Source of the DNA: Saccharina japonica
Taxonomy: Eukaryota > Sar > Phaeophyceae > Laminariales > Laminariaceae
Reading direction: 5' to 3'
DNA length: 64,000 nucleotides
Assembly: GCA_008828725.1 (NCBI GenBank)
Contig: MEHQ01004197.1
Location: forward strand, 69,257-133,256
Below, piece by piece: positions 9,206-19,522 of the stretch. The position numbers and the translations under genes are program-made. The notes under the pieces are model-generated. The model had not been told where the DNA came from and ran no database searches. It saw only the letters and a list, made by a program, of their open reading frames with translations. Within the stretch, counting starts at the first letter, position 1. Each line of letters starts with the position of its first letter.

Positions 9206-9455
9206 GAAACGTTCGATCTATATGGGGGTGCCCCCCCCGACCAGCGAAAAAAAAATATGGGGGGGTCTCTAAAACCAAGTAAAAAAAAGGGAACAAAAAA
9301 CGAAAAAAAAATGTTTTTTGCTCATTTCGTCCTGTGATCACAGCGATCCGGTTTGTTTTTCATTCTGACCTTCCTAGGTGTGTGGTGTCGTTTTCTTTTT
9401 TTTTTGTGCACCCTTGGCGAAGATGATAATAAACGGGACAGAGACAAAAAAAAAA
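9206..9455. other. Sequence between the two 882-bp copies
   Basis: Rich in A- and G-homopolymers. At 9378-9420 it carries the reverse complement of 8278-8322 (GACACCACACAC, an A-run, then TGCACAAGGGTG), followed by a SINE-A 3' end (GAAGATGATAATAAACGGGA and an A-tail). So the sequence immediately before copy 1 recurs inverted before copy 2. This supports a fold-back rearrangement or a joining error. Confidence 0.55.
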
Positions 9456-10337
9456 AACATATTATATGACATACACTACTACTACTGTGGTTATATTACA
9501 GCTGCTAAATTCTTATTATATAGATATGTACCAGGTACAGCACATCAATCAGTGTTTTTTTAATACACTGGGTATCAATTTTCCTTCATTTTGTAAAATT
9601 ACCTTCCTGTTCTTGACAATTTTGATATTATAAAAGTACCTATTCTTTACAGTTTGGCGTCGTCGTTGGGTAATTAAACCTACCTGCTATATACCTGCTG
9701 CTGGTATTTAACCGGTACCTGGTATAAATAGGTACGTGGGAAACCGCGGCGGACGAAAGCAGGAAGGATACCGAAGCTCCATCTGCCATGAGTAGGGTGA
9801 GACGTTCACTGTCACTGTCACAAGCTGAAGAGATTCGATTTTAATGGTTTAGGGGATTAGAGTTCCTCACGAGCTGACCGGACGAGAGATTGCCGGGTTC
9901 AACGTTGAGTAGGCGTTGATCCATTGCTGTCTACCCCCCTATGCAGAACCACAGCAGTCGTATGGGAAAGCTAGCCGGATGAAGATCGAGAGATCCATCA
10001 TGAACGCGCGTCTGAAGGGGTAAGGATTTTCATTAATTCTGGCCTATAAGGATGGGGACCGAGATCTGCCATGCGCTTTTCGGCCGCATTAAGAAGAAGA
10101 AGAAAAAGATACGGCAGACAGGGTAGCAAGGTGTATACCAGACCGACTGCAGCAGGGGGGCCTATATAAGGCGGTTTTAATAAGGCGGTCGTTCGAGATA
10201 AGGCGGTCAAAATCGGCTTGACACGACAGAAGATGCGAATAGGGCGGCAACCGCCCTATATAGCAACCGACCCTATATAAGGCGGTAACAACCCCATTCA
10301 GGGCAGCTACCGCCTTATTCAGGGAGGCTACCGCCCT
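9456..10337. repeat. Direct duplication, copy 2 (882 bp)
   Basis: Partner of 8323-9204. It begins directly after an A-run, like a SINE tail, and runs without interruption into unique sequence beyond 10337. Confidence 0.85.
9788..10026 (+). pseudogene. Possible transposase N-terminal remnant, second copy
   Basis: Duplicate of 8655-8893 with the same short frames MSRVRRSLSLSQAEEIRF and ELTGREIAGFNVE. It lies upstream of the acidic frame at 10477, and the GGCGGT MITE (10155-10340) sits between them. If the two frames once belonged to one gene, that MITE interrupts it and the catalytic core is absent. Confidence 0.3.
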
Positions 10338-10340
10338 ATA
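10155..10340. mobile_element. GGCGGT MITE, about 185 bp
   Basis: The ends are CCTATATAAGGCGGT and, inverted, CCGTGTATAGGGCGGT. It contains at least six further GGCGGT/ACCGCC motifs spaced 15-40 bp, giving extensive self-complementarity. Related copies lie at 9019, 11228-11373 and 14051-14185. No coding potential; the autonomous partner is not in the window. Confidence 0.7.
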
Positions 10341-10476
10341 CACGGCCCATTTTCGCCTCCACATCAGTATAAAACATCGCCCTGGTGCTGCGTTTGGGCG
10401 AGATACACCTACTAAGAACAGAAAATCTGGTCCAGGCTGGATTTCTTAGTCCAGCGGGGGTGCTTTCTACACTACA

Positions 10477-10770
10477 GTGGAGGACCAGAAGGATGCCATA
10501 GAGGCTATGCAACTCGATGCGGTAGACGAGATGACGGAAGCGTTGAAAGGCACTCACGTCAACGAGGTGAATGCTGAAGATATCGAAGACAGCGATGAGG
10601 ATGCGACGGGGCACGGGGGCGGTGCCCCCCCGTCCTACGTGGAACTTTCGTCGCACTTCGTTTCTCTGGAGAGCGCAGCGGAGGCGTGCGGAAATGGCGA
10701 TGCCTCCTTCTATCTGCAGAAGGCCAGGATGTCGTGCACCAAAGCGTATGCCTCTAAGCCAGTGCAGTAG
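10477..10770 (+). CDS. Acidic C-terminal-like transposase fragment, 97 aa
   Basis: The frame reads MEDQKDAIEAMQLDAVDEM through an acidic segment (AEDIEDSDEDATG, about residues 34-46) to PPSYVELSSHFVSLESAAEA and YLQKARMSC near the end. The order acidic stretch, P-x-Y-x-E-L, then an amphipathic helix is like the C-terminal tail of pogo/Tigger-type (DDE_1) transposases. That is a composition and pattern match only. Its codon use looks protein-coding, unlike most frames here. No catalytic DDE residues are present, so it is a remnant rather than a functional gene. It starts shortly after the GGCGGT MITE at 10155-10340. An acidic host protein fragment is the alternative. Confidence 0.4.
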   Translation: MEDQKDAIEAMQLDAVDEMTEALKGTHVNEVNAEDIEDSDEDATGHGGGAPPSYVELSSHFVSLESAAEACGNGDASFYLQKARMSCTKAYASKPVQ

Positions 10771-11227
10771 GCAGATATGAGGCAATTTTGTGAGCCTCAA
10801 CAAGGCCAGGGGGGGGGGCACAGCGGAGGACTGTAGTGCAGTACAGTAGTCAGACAGTAGCACGGTGCCGTAGAATAGGTTGGAGCTCTGTTGTGAATGT
10901 GTAGCAAAGCAAAGAGTCCTCTCCGTACAACAGTACGGCAGTAGGTATCTTCTCTGGGTGGAGTTGTGTCTTCGGCGGGCTCTGTCGCCCGCAGCTCAAT
11001 TAATATTATACTTCTCAACATGCAAAGTGTGTGTGCACCCGTCTGATCTGCTGTGCATTGGTGTGTACAGTATTTGACACCACACATATTTACTGGGTTC
11101 AGCACTGGTACTGCTGCAACGCTGTACCTTCCTTTTCCGAGCACACGTATGATATCCCTCTTCGTGAGGCCCTCTGGGTCATCTTCTGGGTCAGAGGCAC
11201 TCTGTGCTGTACCTTAAAAGGCTGTAT
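10771..11227. other. Unassigned sequence
   Basis: No gene or repeat recognised apart from a G-run at about 10809. Short frames on both strands only. Confidence 0.35.
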
Positions 11228-11373
11228 GCACTCAATAGGGCGGTTACCGCCTTATTGGGATATCACCAAAAGCCCAATAGGGCGGTCAACCGCCCTATCT
11301 CGAATAGGGCGGTCTTTCGAGATAGGGCGGTCAAAAACCTCGGTACACTATACCGCCTTATATAGCCCCCCCC
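11228..11373. mobile_element. GGCGGT MITE, about 145 bp
   Basis: The left end is CAATAGGGCGGTTACCGCC. The right end, inverted, is CTATATAAGGCGGTATAG, and a C-run lies outside it. Six GGCGGT/ACCGCC motifs lie inside, including TCGAATAGGGCGGT and TCGAGATAGGGCGGT. Confidence 0.65.
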
Positions 11374-11448
11374 ACTGTACTTACTTTATTAGCTGGTAAA
11401 ACCTGTCTGTACTACGACGGGTACAAACCTGATTCGGCTGCCTGGAAT

Positions 11449-11789
11449 GGTCGCCCCGGTGGGCTAGCAGGTAACCACGAAGCTTGTTAGAGTCTAATAG
11501 TAAGTTCGAGCCCCCCCGAGTGCATGCTCGTCGGGACGTTTTCTCGCAATATCTTGACTATAGCGGAAAGCGCGAGAGCGTGAGTTAGCAAAATTCGATG
11601 AAAATCGACGAGCATTGGGAAGGCTGAACCCTCTGCGCGATAAAAATCAAGGCAAGAACCGTAGTGGGGGAGGAGGGAGAGGAGCCTACTTTGTGACCCC
11701 GGATCTGAGTTACGACGAGGGAGGGAAAAAGACTGAAGTGCGAAGATAATAAATGGGATGGACAACAAAAATAAAAATAAAAATGGAAG
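11449..11789 (+). mobile_element. SINE-A copy, near full length
   Basis: The tRNA-like head starts GGTCGCCCCGGTGGGCTAG with a B-box-like AGTTCGAGCCC at about 11503. The body then has GCGCGAGAGCGTGAGTTAGC, GATGAAAATCGACGAGCA, CTCTGCGCGATAAAAATC, GTAGTGGGGGAGGAGGGAG and CCCCGGATCTGAGTTACGAC. It ends GAAGATAATAAATGGGATGG with an AAAAATAAAAATAAAAA tail. This is the best reference copy for the family in this window. Confidence 0.85.
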
Positions 11790-12090
11790 GTGCTTTTGGT
11801 GTGCTCCGGTTGCCTGTCCTTTCCTGTTGTTCTTAGTCTTTCTCTGTTTGCGTTGTTTTCCATTCCATTCCGTTTCGTTTCGTTTCATTTCATTTGATTT
11901 TTATTGTCTGTCGCATCTCCTCTGGGAGAAGCACGACACTTTCTTTCTTTTTTCTTTTGTCATGTTTCTGATGGGTTGTTCGATTGTTTGTTGATTAGCC
12001 TTATTATGTTTCTTTTTTATTCTTTTTTTCCTTTTCGCTTTTTCTCTTGTTTCTTCTTTTTTTTTCTTCTTTTCTTCCCTTTCATGCACC
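11790..12090. repeat. Polypyrimidine tract
   Basis: T-rich DNA with CTTTTTT and TTTCC runs, especially 11995-12085. Frames of Phe/Leu/Ser on one strand and Lys/Arg on the other are compositional. Confidence 0.5.
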
Positions 12091-13615
12091 TGGATTGCTA
12101 GCAGGGTAGGTCTTGCCTGTCGTATATGGCATTGCATTGTCTGCTCTGCTTACTGCACTGCAGCGTAGTATCTCTGTGTCGTAGTTTTGTGGCCACAGAA
12201 CTGGTACGTACGTACGTATATACCTCTCTAGGATGAAGAATCGGCACGGACACTGGGTGTGCTGGATGTCGACGGGTAGAAAGGACGGTTTAATGTGAAG
12301 AACACACACACTATCATGAAGTCGGACAAACAAAAACGAAACCACATATAATATATACCTGGTATATAATATATACATAGAGGGATCTGTTGTACCAGTA
12401 TATATGTATGATATGAGCAGCAGGGATCGAACCAACCAACCAACTTACGTTCCGACACCCGGGGGGGCTCAATGACGAGTTCAAGTTTTCGGCCAATTCT
12501 TTAAAACCGCTCATAACCGCTCAGGGTAAAATAGAGACATTAACATGTACGTGGTAGTTCAGCATTAAATAGGTGTGATCACTTTGGTGAGTGAAAGTCT
12601 GTTGTCCGTTGTCCGATTCCTCCATGTACGATATCCCGCTACGTATTATACGTACAGTAGTAGTGGTCCCTGTATAGCGGCGGTTGCCCGCTATACGAGT
12701 AGCGCGGGTGAAATCGCTTGGCACAGTTTTCCGTTTCCATACTAAAACTTATATATTCTCCAATCCGGAGTAGCGTCGGTTGCCGCTACGTATGATATAT
12801 AGCGCCGTTTTTTCGTTTTTTTCCCGCTGGCACATACCGGCAGCACTACGTATAGAGGGACCACTACTACTACTGCTGTACGTACATATTTATATATATA
12901 TATATTTGCTTTTTCCATTTTCGTTATAGTATTGATGCTGCATGCTCTGCACCGCGCGCATACATAACCAACCGTAAAATAAACCCTGTACGGACGGATA
13001 ACCGCAAAGAACCCTGGGAAAAGAAACCATGCCAGATACCACACACAGGTATGTTAGTCACAGCGATAATAGAGACACATACATGGTGTCGTCCCCACCC
13101 TTGTGCTTGTCGATTTTCATCGCGCTCTTGCCCTGTCATGGGCTACTATTACTAGTTACTCATGATGTCATGATATCATATATAGGTATTATATAATATG
13201 ATATAACATGTATACTCTTATATATTTCTGACATGACCTTTCAGCTGCGGAATAAGATATTTCTGACCACCAGGTGCACAGCAGTTTGGTAGCAGCGCTC
13301 ATCAGGCAATTAATGGTTTGTGCATCAATAACAAACACCAACTACTGTAACTTCATATATTTTGCACACTACCAGCGGAGCATCGAAACCCAGCGCAACT
13401 ACTCGTATGACACCGAAAGGATTGTGACCTGAAGTTTGCTTATGAAATAGTTCAATAGTGCTACGTACGTACGCACGGTTTCCCTCGTTCTTGTATAGTT
13501 GCTCCCGCGGTCAATTCGGGGAGGGTTTCTGATACCCCGCCGGGCGCCACCCGTTGCATGCATACTTACATCATTACATCAGCCATATTAAATATAGTAT
13601 TAATAGTATGCACTA
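12091..13615. other. Unassigned sequence with AT-rich palindromes
   Basis: Contains a palindromic block near 12340-12376 (TATATACCTGGTATATAA), TACGTACGTAC strings, (TA)n near 12892-12903 and an AT-rich palindromic region 13170-13225. No gene recognised. Confidence 0.35.
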
Positions 13616-13820
13616 CCGGCCCTCTCATACCCACAAGAAACTCAGCCTGAACATTGTGTGCCTGCAAAAGCGGCATTTGCGTTGCAGCAGCAACAATATT
13701 TACGGGGGAAATAAGAAAGTCGGCAGCTATTATTATACTGAAGTTAGTGTGGGACACACCCCTTTCTCAAATAAGAAAGTCAGCCTAAGCCCGATTTCTG
13801 GTTTCTTATGAGCGGGCCGG
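13616..13820. mobile_element. CCGGCCC-type MITE, second copy
   Basis: The ends are CCGGCCCTCTCAT and, inverted, CCGGCCCGCTCATAAGAAAC. It shares AATAAGAAAGTCAGCCTAAG and GTTAGTGTGGGACACACCCC with 5729-5893 but is about 40 bp longer, owing to a block with GCGGCATTTGCGTTGCAG. Confidence 0.7.
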
Positions 13821-14050
13821 TACTGTAGCACTCTCTACTCGTACTCGCAGTCGCAACCCGAAGAAAGTCGTGGAGAGCGTCTCGATCAAACCCACCTGCC
13901 ACACTCACTCGTGAAACCGCGGGGAAACACGAACAAAACATTGCCGCCATCGTCAGCGACAAGCCTGCCAGGAACCAATTAGTGCCCCCACCACCTTACT
14001 GTAACAACAATACAGCAGGTGTCCCACAGTAAGCCGGTGGTGTGCCAAAT

Positions 14051-14185
14051 CAATAGGGCGGCCTTATTGGACGAAGCCGCCTTAGCCATTCCGGGTCATG
14101 AGTGCCATTCTCCAGCCGCGCCAAGCGATTTTGACCGCTTTATATCGGGATACCGCCTTATATAGGGATACCGCCTTATTGGGGG
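14051..14185. mobile_element. GGCGGT MITE, diverged
   Basis: The left end is CAATAGGGCGGCCTTATTGG. Near the right end come GGGATACCGCCTTATATAGG and ACCGCCTTATTGGGGGA. Several GGCGGT motifs are mutated, so this is older than the 10155 copy. Confidence 0.55.
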
Positions 14186-14353
14186 ACCCCTATTACTGTT
14201 GTAGTGCACTTCTACTCCAAGATTTAGTGCATGTTGCCAGGCAGGGTATACCTGGTATCTTTCTCCTCGCGCACCTCTGACCTCCTGCGTCCATGCTCCG
14301 CTTTTTTCGGTGTTGTCCTTTTGACCATGCACATCTCATACTCCGATCCAATC

Positions 14354-14393
<40 letters not shown>

Positions 14394-16622
14394 AATAGAG
14401 CGGGCCTGCCAACAATACACAGTTAATCTGAGCAAGCATTCTATCCTTATTGTGACACCATCCTTACACAGCGTTAAGCATGGCCTATTATATAGGATTT
14501 AGTGTAGCGCTCGCCGCTGAGCACGGTTCCTAAGTCCAAATTTCTTAGCGTCTCCGAAAAAGCTAGCCTTAGTATGTCCTTATTAGGTTATTTCGTATTC
14601 GTGGGGGTCTATGCTCTACTACTACTAATACTGTCACTTACCAGGTATAGGGATTTAGACTTCGTGCGTAGGTTTCCTTTTTTTTTGCTTTCCCTTGAGT
14701 TTCTTGTTTCGGTGATTTTTTCTGAGTGATCAACGTTGAAACGCTTTCATGCTGCACATTGTCGGATGGCAAAACTAATAATAATAAATAACAGACTTGC
14801 TTACAGATGCCCCCCCCCCCCCTTCGGAGGACACCCTCGGCATTTCTCTCGCCTCTCAGGACCTCGACAGCTCTTAATTGCCGACGGGGGAAGCCACGTT
14901 TTCAGAATCGATCCTTAAGTTATTTTATGTCGATTTAGCAAGATTTGTTTTGGTGGTTGATCGTAGAGTTTCTCATTTGTTTTCCTCTCGCCATTTTTTT
15001 TTTGTTGTTTTGCGTTGAACTTCTTATTGCCCCGGCATTGTTTTTTCCGGCACCACCGAGCTCTTGGCATTTGCAAGTCGCCCATTGCCCCAAGTCGTGA
15101 GCGCCTTCTGCCCTCTGTCTGCTTTACACTTTGTTCTATCAGCTTCCTTGAGCGAGCGCAGCCGGCGGCGTATACGTAGCCGCCGCGCATCCTTGTATAT
15201 ATATGTCTACATATTAGTAGTCGTTGGTGCCCCTTTTCTCCGAAGCACGAGGCACGAAAGCTGACAGAACAATGCGCCGGATATCATCCAATCCCCTCTC
15301 CTCCTTTCCCTCGTGTACTCATTTCTTAGGGCGCCGCCACTACCTTCTACCGGCACCCCCTCCTTTGTACCCCGGAGTAGACATATAACTATATAGACAG
15401 TTTCGTGCAGTATTCCAACCTCCTCCCCCCCCCCCCCCCCCCCCCCCGCCCCGGCGGCCTTGCGATCTTGTATACCTGGTATAGCAGAAGTAAGACTTAT
15501 AGGTGCAACCGGCGCGAAATCGCGGCCTGGGCGGTCACCGACATTTTCTGGAATGTGGCGCTCGTTACGGGCACCTTTTCTTTTGACAATGGCCTCCCGT
15601 CCGTCCGCCCCGACGACGCTGTTCATGACCCCAGCTGGTCAACGATTTCGCTGCCTTCCTTTCCGAGGCACAACGAAAGCTTTTCCCACCGCAGAGGGTG
15701 ACAACTTTATGCCCGCGCTCGTCGACGGACACCTGATTGTCCCGGACGAGCGTAATAATCGCGTTTTGTAACCGCTTCGGGAGTGCAGGCGCTGCGGCTG
15801 ACCCATCTCTATCAGTGCTGCCAGTCCGAACATGGACCTCCGCCTTGTGGGTCTGCATGATGCGTGACATCGAGGGGGGTATCGGTCTTGTTACGGTACT
15901 CTGGCCACGCCACGTCTCGGAAGCCCCCCCCCCCCCTCGATGATGACGATGACGACGTCCATGCGGAGGTTCCTGCCGCCATTGATCGATGATAACGACG
16001 TCCAGTTGCGGAGTTCCCTGTCGGAATTGAAGGGCGCCCCGCTTTCCGCTCTTGATGGTGGACGGACAGTCGCTTGAAGGTGTCGGAGAGGGCGTAAACC
16101 AGCGGTTGGTTCTGGCTCGCCTGCGCGCCTACTCGGGTGTCCCCTGTCTCGCCGTAGCAGAGGCAACTCGCCTCTAAGGGTTCCGCTACCCCTAGAAAGT
16201 GCCTCCCCATGGATGATGAGCTCCAAGGCCGCTATGACTCGGGGCGAGTCCAAGGGTCTCTCGACGTAAAAAAGGCGACAGTACCCCGGTCCCGATAGGC
16301 GCCGCGGTCGATCCTTGGCGATATCTCTGGTCCCAGTACGCCCCCGAACGGCTCTGTCCGTTCTTATAAAACACGTTTAGAACTGCAGTCCCGTTTTGGC
16401 GACAAATTACTTGGAATTAGAGTCAGATATATGTGCATGTACAGTGCGGTACTAAAATTGCTGACTTGAGGAGCTGGTTCAGAAATGCGACGTACCGCTG
16501 ATACCGGACCCGACGTTTATCTGGCGCTTGTCGAGTGGATGTGTTATGTCAAATTTAAAGAAACGAGGTGCTGCCCTGTGTACCAATAGGGCTTGCACTG
16601 CGCCTTATGGGGCGTTGGTGAG
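14186..16622. other. Unassigned sequence, no gene recognised
   Basis: Holds a (CTA)n microsatellite at 14356-14392, C-runs at 14811-14822 and 15424-15447, a short CACATTGTCGG repeat fragment at 14757, and TACCWGGTA sites at 14249, 14639 and 15473. Several overlapping frames at 15405-16250 have protein-like segments (for example LVDGHLIVPDERNNRVL ending at 15771) but none matches a family I know, and both strands are open. At about 16375-16430 there is a half-copy of the piggyBac-like MITE (TTTAGAACTGCAGTCCCG). Confidence 0.35.
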
Positions 16623-16624
16623 TT

Positions 16625-16960
16625 GATGGATTCGGTGTCGCGTGCCGGCAGCACCCCCCCCCATCATCAGACTTTCCTGAGGTCCTTTCCTCGCCAGCTC
16701 GGAAAGCCCTGTTCAGTTAACTTTTCCTGGACTGCGTTGGCCGTCGCGCTCCCCCCGACACCTTCTGCACGTCGCGAGTTGATAGTTTCGGCGTGGTGTG
16801 CGGGCAACATCACCTCCACCATCAGACTTCCCTGGTGCATCTTCCTCACCTGCTCGGAAAGCCCTGTTCAATCATATTTCATGGACTTCCTTGGCCGTCT
16901 CGCTTCCACCAACACGCCGCGAAGGCCCCTGGCGCTAATACTCCAGATCAAAGATGTCAG
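16625..16960. repeat. Internal tandem repeat, two units of about 165 bp
   Basis: GCTCGGAAAGCCCTGTTCA occurs at about 16698 and 16854, each followed by a related segment (CTGGACTGCGTTGGCCGTC against ATGGACTTCCTTGGCCGTC). The units have diverged by perhaps a fifth. One frame stays open across both units in every copy (16593-16967, 24102-24383, 24893-25282), giving LGKPCS and SESPVQS motifs. I do not recognise the product. Confidence 0.6.
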
Positions 16961-17867
16961 GAGATAGCACTTTCACCCCTTCACAGATTGCCTTGGCATG
17001 CCTATACTGACACCAAAACTACTACGGTAGGCTTTAGTGTGGAACACTCGGCCATACACCCTTAACAGCGCACGTTTTTCCTTGCTTGATACGATGTCTC
17101 CTGATATATTCGCTCCAGATGTGGCGGACGAGGTCCGAAATTGGACGGCTCCCTCTCGGTTTGCTCCCCTAGTCCGACAGCTACTCGTAGTGCGCCGGAG
17201 AGAGGGGCAAATACCTCTGGCGCCCTTGCCACCAAGTTCCCAACAGACACTGGCATTCCCCGTGCTTCAGCCGACGGTGGTCTAGGCCCTTCGACCCCCT
17301 TGGATAGACCCGCCTGCGCTTTTCGGTGGGGTTGCAGCGTCGACAGGCTTCCCGGGAACCCCCGTCTTCGAAAACCAACGATTGTTTCGCTGCCCCTGGA
17401 AGCCGGATCAGGCGTTCAAGCATCTAACATCACGCTAGCGTGTTGGGCCTCTGATATTCGGGCGGGGGCAGCTCCTGGTCCACTACCCGCTCAACGTAAG
17501 AGGTTCGCTGCACCATGGAGCTGGTGGTGACGAGGTTGGCCGCGTGCTTGTCCGGCACGTTTTTGTTTAATGCTGCAGTATACCAGGTACGAGCGAGCTG
17601 TTCCGCGTCCCCATCTCCAACTACAGTATCCCAAAGGTGCTACCCGCCGCGTCGTTGCATAGGCGCACGTCAACTGCTTTACCTTTTACCCCACCCCCCT
17701 CCGCGATGCGAAGGTCGATGCCCTCCAGGGGGGGAATCTCCCCCGGCGTAGGTGCATGCCCCTTCGTATATTATTTCCCTCTTCGGAGGCAAAGCGGGCT
17801 TTTCGCTGGGATTGATGGCAATATCTACACATGTGGTCGGACCCCCCCCCCCCCCCTGCGCTTGGTG

Positions 17868-17998
17868 CAAGCAATGTCTACCTGGCTGGTGAAAACCCGA
17901 CGTACCCCGTCCCGGCATTGTAGGTACGCTAAGGTCTATTGCCATACGACTATGGCCGTGCACGACATGAGTACACCCCACCCCCTCCCCCCTGCATA
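17868..17998 (-). repeat. G-run-flanked 125-bp repeat (reverse)
   Basis: Bounded by C-runs on both sides (17846-17857 and 17977-17993). On the minus strand it runs from TGTACTCATGTCGTGCACGG through CGTAGTCGTATGG, CTACAATGCCGGGACGG and TTTTCACCAGCCAGG to TTGCACCAAGCGCAG. Related copies are at 21750, 23056, 26184, 28426, 29615, 29768, 30318, 40925 and 44006. No coding potential and no terminal inverted repeats were seen. Confidence 0.7.
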
Positions 17999-18024
17999 AT
18001 GTGGTTTTTTTACGCACAGATTGT

Positions 18025-19521
18025 GCCAGGGGGGGGATCCTGGCCACCTGTGGATACATACCGCACAGCTCGTGCTGGAGAAACAGGCACAGACACCACC
18101 ACAGTGCAGTGTTCGGCGTGATCTCCGCCATGCCGATGCTGATACAATCCAAGGAAGAGTCTGTTAGATACTATACCATAACCGCCGATAATCAGATCTA
18201 GCTCAGTGGGATGTGGCGTACATCTAGCTCAAAAGCGCAAGCCGGGGGCGCCGTCTGGCTCTGTCATTGCGATGACAGCCACCACCTTCTAGTCCCCCGC
18301 CGGCCCGCTTCAGCACTGACTGGAAGGAGCGGCATGCAGCGCAACGCCGGGCCCATGCCCCCCCCCCCCCCCTTTGCTTCACCGACTGGAACAACAGTCG
18401 ACCTTGCGCCTCTCCCCCCGAACGCATGTGGAAGACCACCTGGGGGTTAAGTCTCTCGCCGAATCGTTTGGCGACGAACGGCGTAGTAAGTGTCGGCATG
18501 CAAGTGGCCCCCATTGCGTGGGTACTGCCGCCCGCTTGGGCGTGATGAAGGCGTTGATGTTGGAACGATCAGTCGGGAAGAGACGCATGCTACGGTAGAG
18601 GTTTTTTATTTATTTTTCCATCCCATGTATTCTCTTCGCACTTCTGTCCCTCTCCCTCCATAGTCGGAACTCAGATCCGGGGTCACAAAGCAGGCTCTTC
18701 TCCCTCCTCCCCACTATTCACTCATCGTCAGAAAGTTCTAAGGAGAGGAAAAGAGCGAGAGATTGAAATGATACATCGAGCGTTGGGAATGCTGAAGCCT
18801 CTGCGCGATAAAAGTCGAGGTACGAACCGTAGTGGGGAGGAGGGAGAAGAGCCTGCTTTGTGACCCCGGATCTGAGTTCCGACTATGGAGGGAGAGGGAC
18901 AGAAGTGCGAAGAGAATACATGGGATGGAAAAATAAATAAAAAACCTCTACCGTAGCATGCGTCTCTTCCCGACTGATCGTTCCAACACCAACGCCTTCA
19001 TCACGCCCAAGCGGGCGGCAGTGCCCATGCAAGGGGGGCCACTTGCATGCCGACACTTACTACGCCGTTCGTCGCCAAACGATTCGGCGAGAGACTTAAC
19101 CCCCAGGTGGTCTTCCACATGCGTTCGGGGGGAGAGGCGCAAGGTCGACTGTTGTTCCAGTCGGTGAAGCAAAGGGGGGGGGGGGGGGCATGGGCCCGGC
19201 GTTGCGCTGCATGCCGCTCCTTCCAGTCAGTGCTGAAGCGGGCCGGCGGGGGACTAGAAGGTGGTGGCTGTCATCGCAATGACAGAGCCAGACGGCGCCC
19301 CCGGCTTGCGCTTTTGAGCTAGATGTACGCCACATCCCACTGAGCTAGATCTGATTATCGGCGGTTATGGTATAGTATCTAACAGACTCTTCCTTGGATT
19401 GTATCAGCATCGGCATGGCGGAGATCACGCCGAACACTGCACTGTGGTGGTGTCTGTGCCTGTTTCTCCAGCACGAGCTGTGCGGTATGTATCCACAGGT
19501 GGCCAGGATCCCCCCCCTGGC
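18025..19521. repeat. Inverted repeat, 692-bp arms, 113-bp spacer
   Basis: Arm 1 is 18025-18716 and arm 2 is 18830-19521; paired positions sum to 37546 with no net indel. Arm 2 matches the second duplicate (26341-27035) better than arm 1: both have CCTTGCATGGGCACT where arm 1 has CATTGCGTGGGTACT, and both have GGTGTTGG where arm 1 has GATGTTGG. Arm 2 ends at the single N at 19522. Confidence 0.85.
18604..18949. mobile_element. Two SINE-A 3' fragments facing each other
   Basis: 18604-18716 is the SINE-A 3' half on the minus strand. About 18765-18949 is the same 3' half on the plus strand, with CTCTGCGCGATAAAAGTCG and CCCCGGATCTGAGTTCCGAC. They form the centre of the large inverted repeat, which suggests that SINE-A was the site of the switch. 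Confidence 0.75.
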
Positions 19522-19522
19522 N

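Larger units (their letters stand above)
16623..18716. repeat. Segmental duplication D3, copy 1
   Basis: Near-identical to 24938-27035 (offset 8315, then 8316 after the extra N at 25907). It contains a 170-bp internal tandem repeat, C-runs, a G-run-flanked repeat and the start of a MITE-1. It breaks off inside a SINE-A copy at 18716, where the sequence folds back. Confidence 0.85.

Noticed and set aside
10155-11373. A single 1.2-kb transposon spanning both GGCGGT blocks
   Set aside because: Each block has its own pair of GGCGGT ends, and the same small unit occurs alone at 14051; two MITEs flanking a gene remnant fits better.
17905-17990. GACTATGGCCGTGCACGAC, resembling the start of 5S rRNA
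   Set aside because: Similarity covers about 30 bases only, adjoins a C-run, and no internal control region or 3' part of 5S follows.
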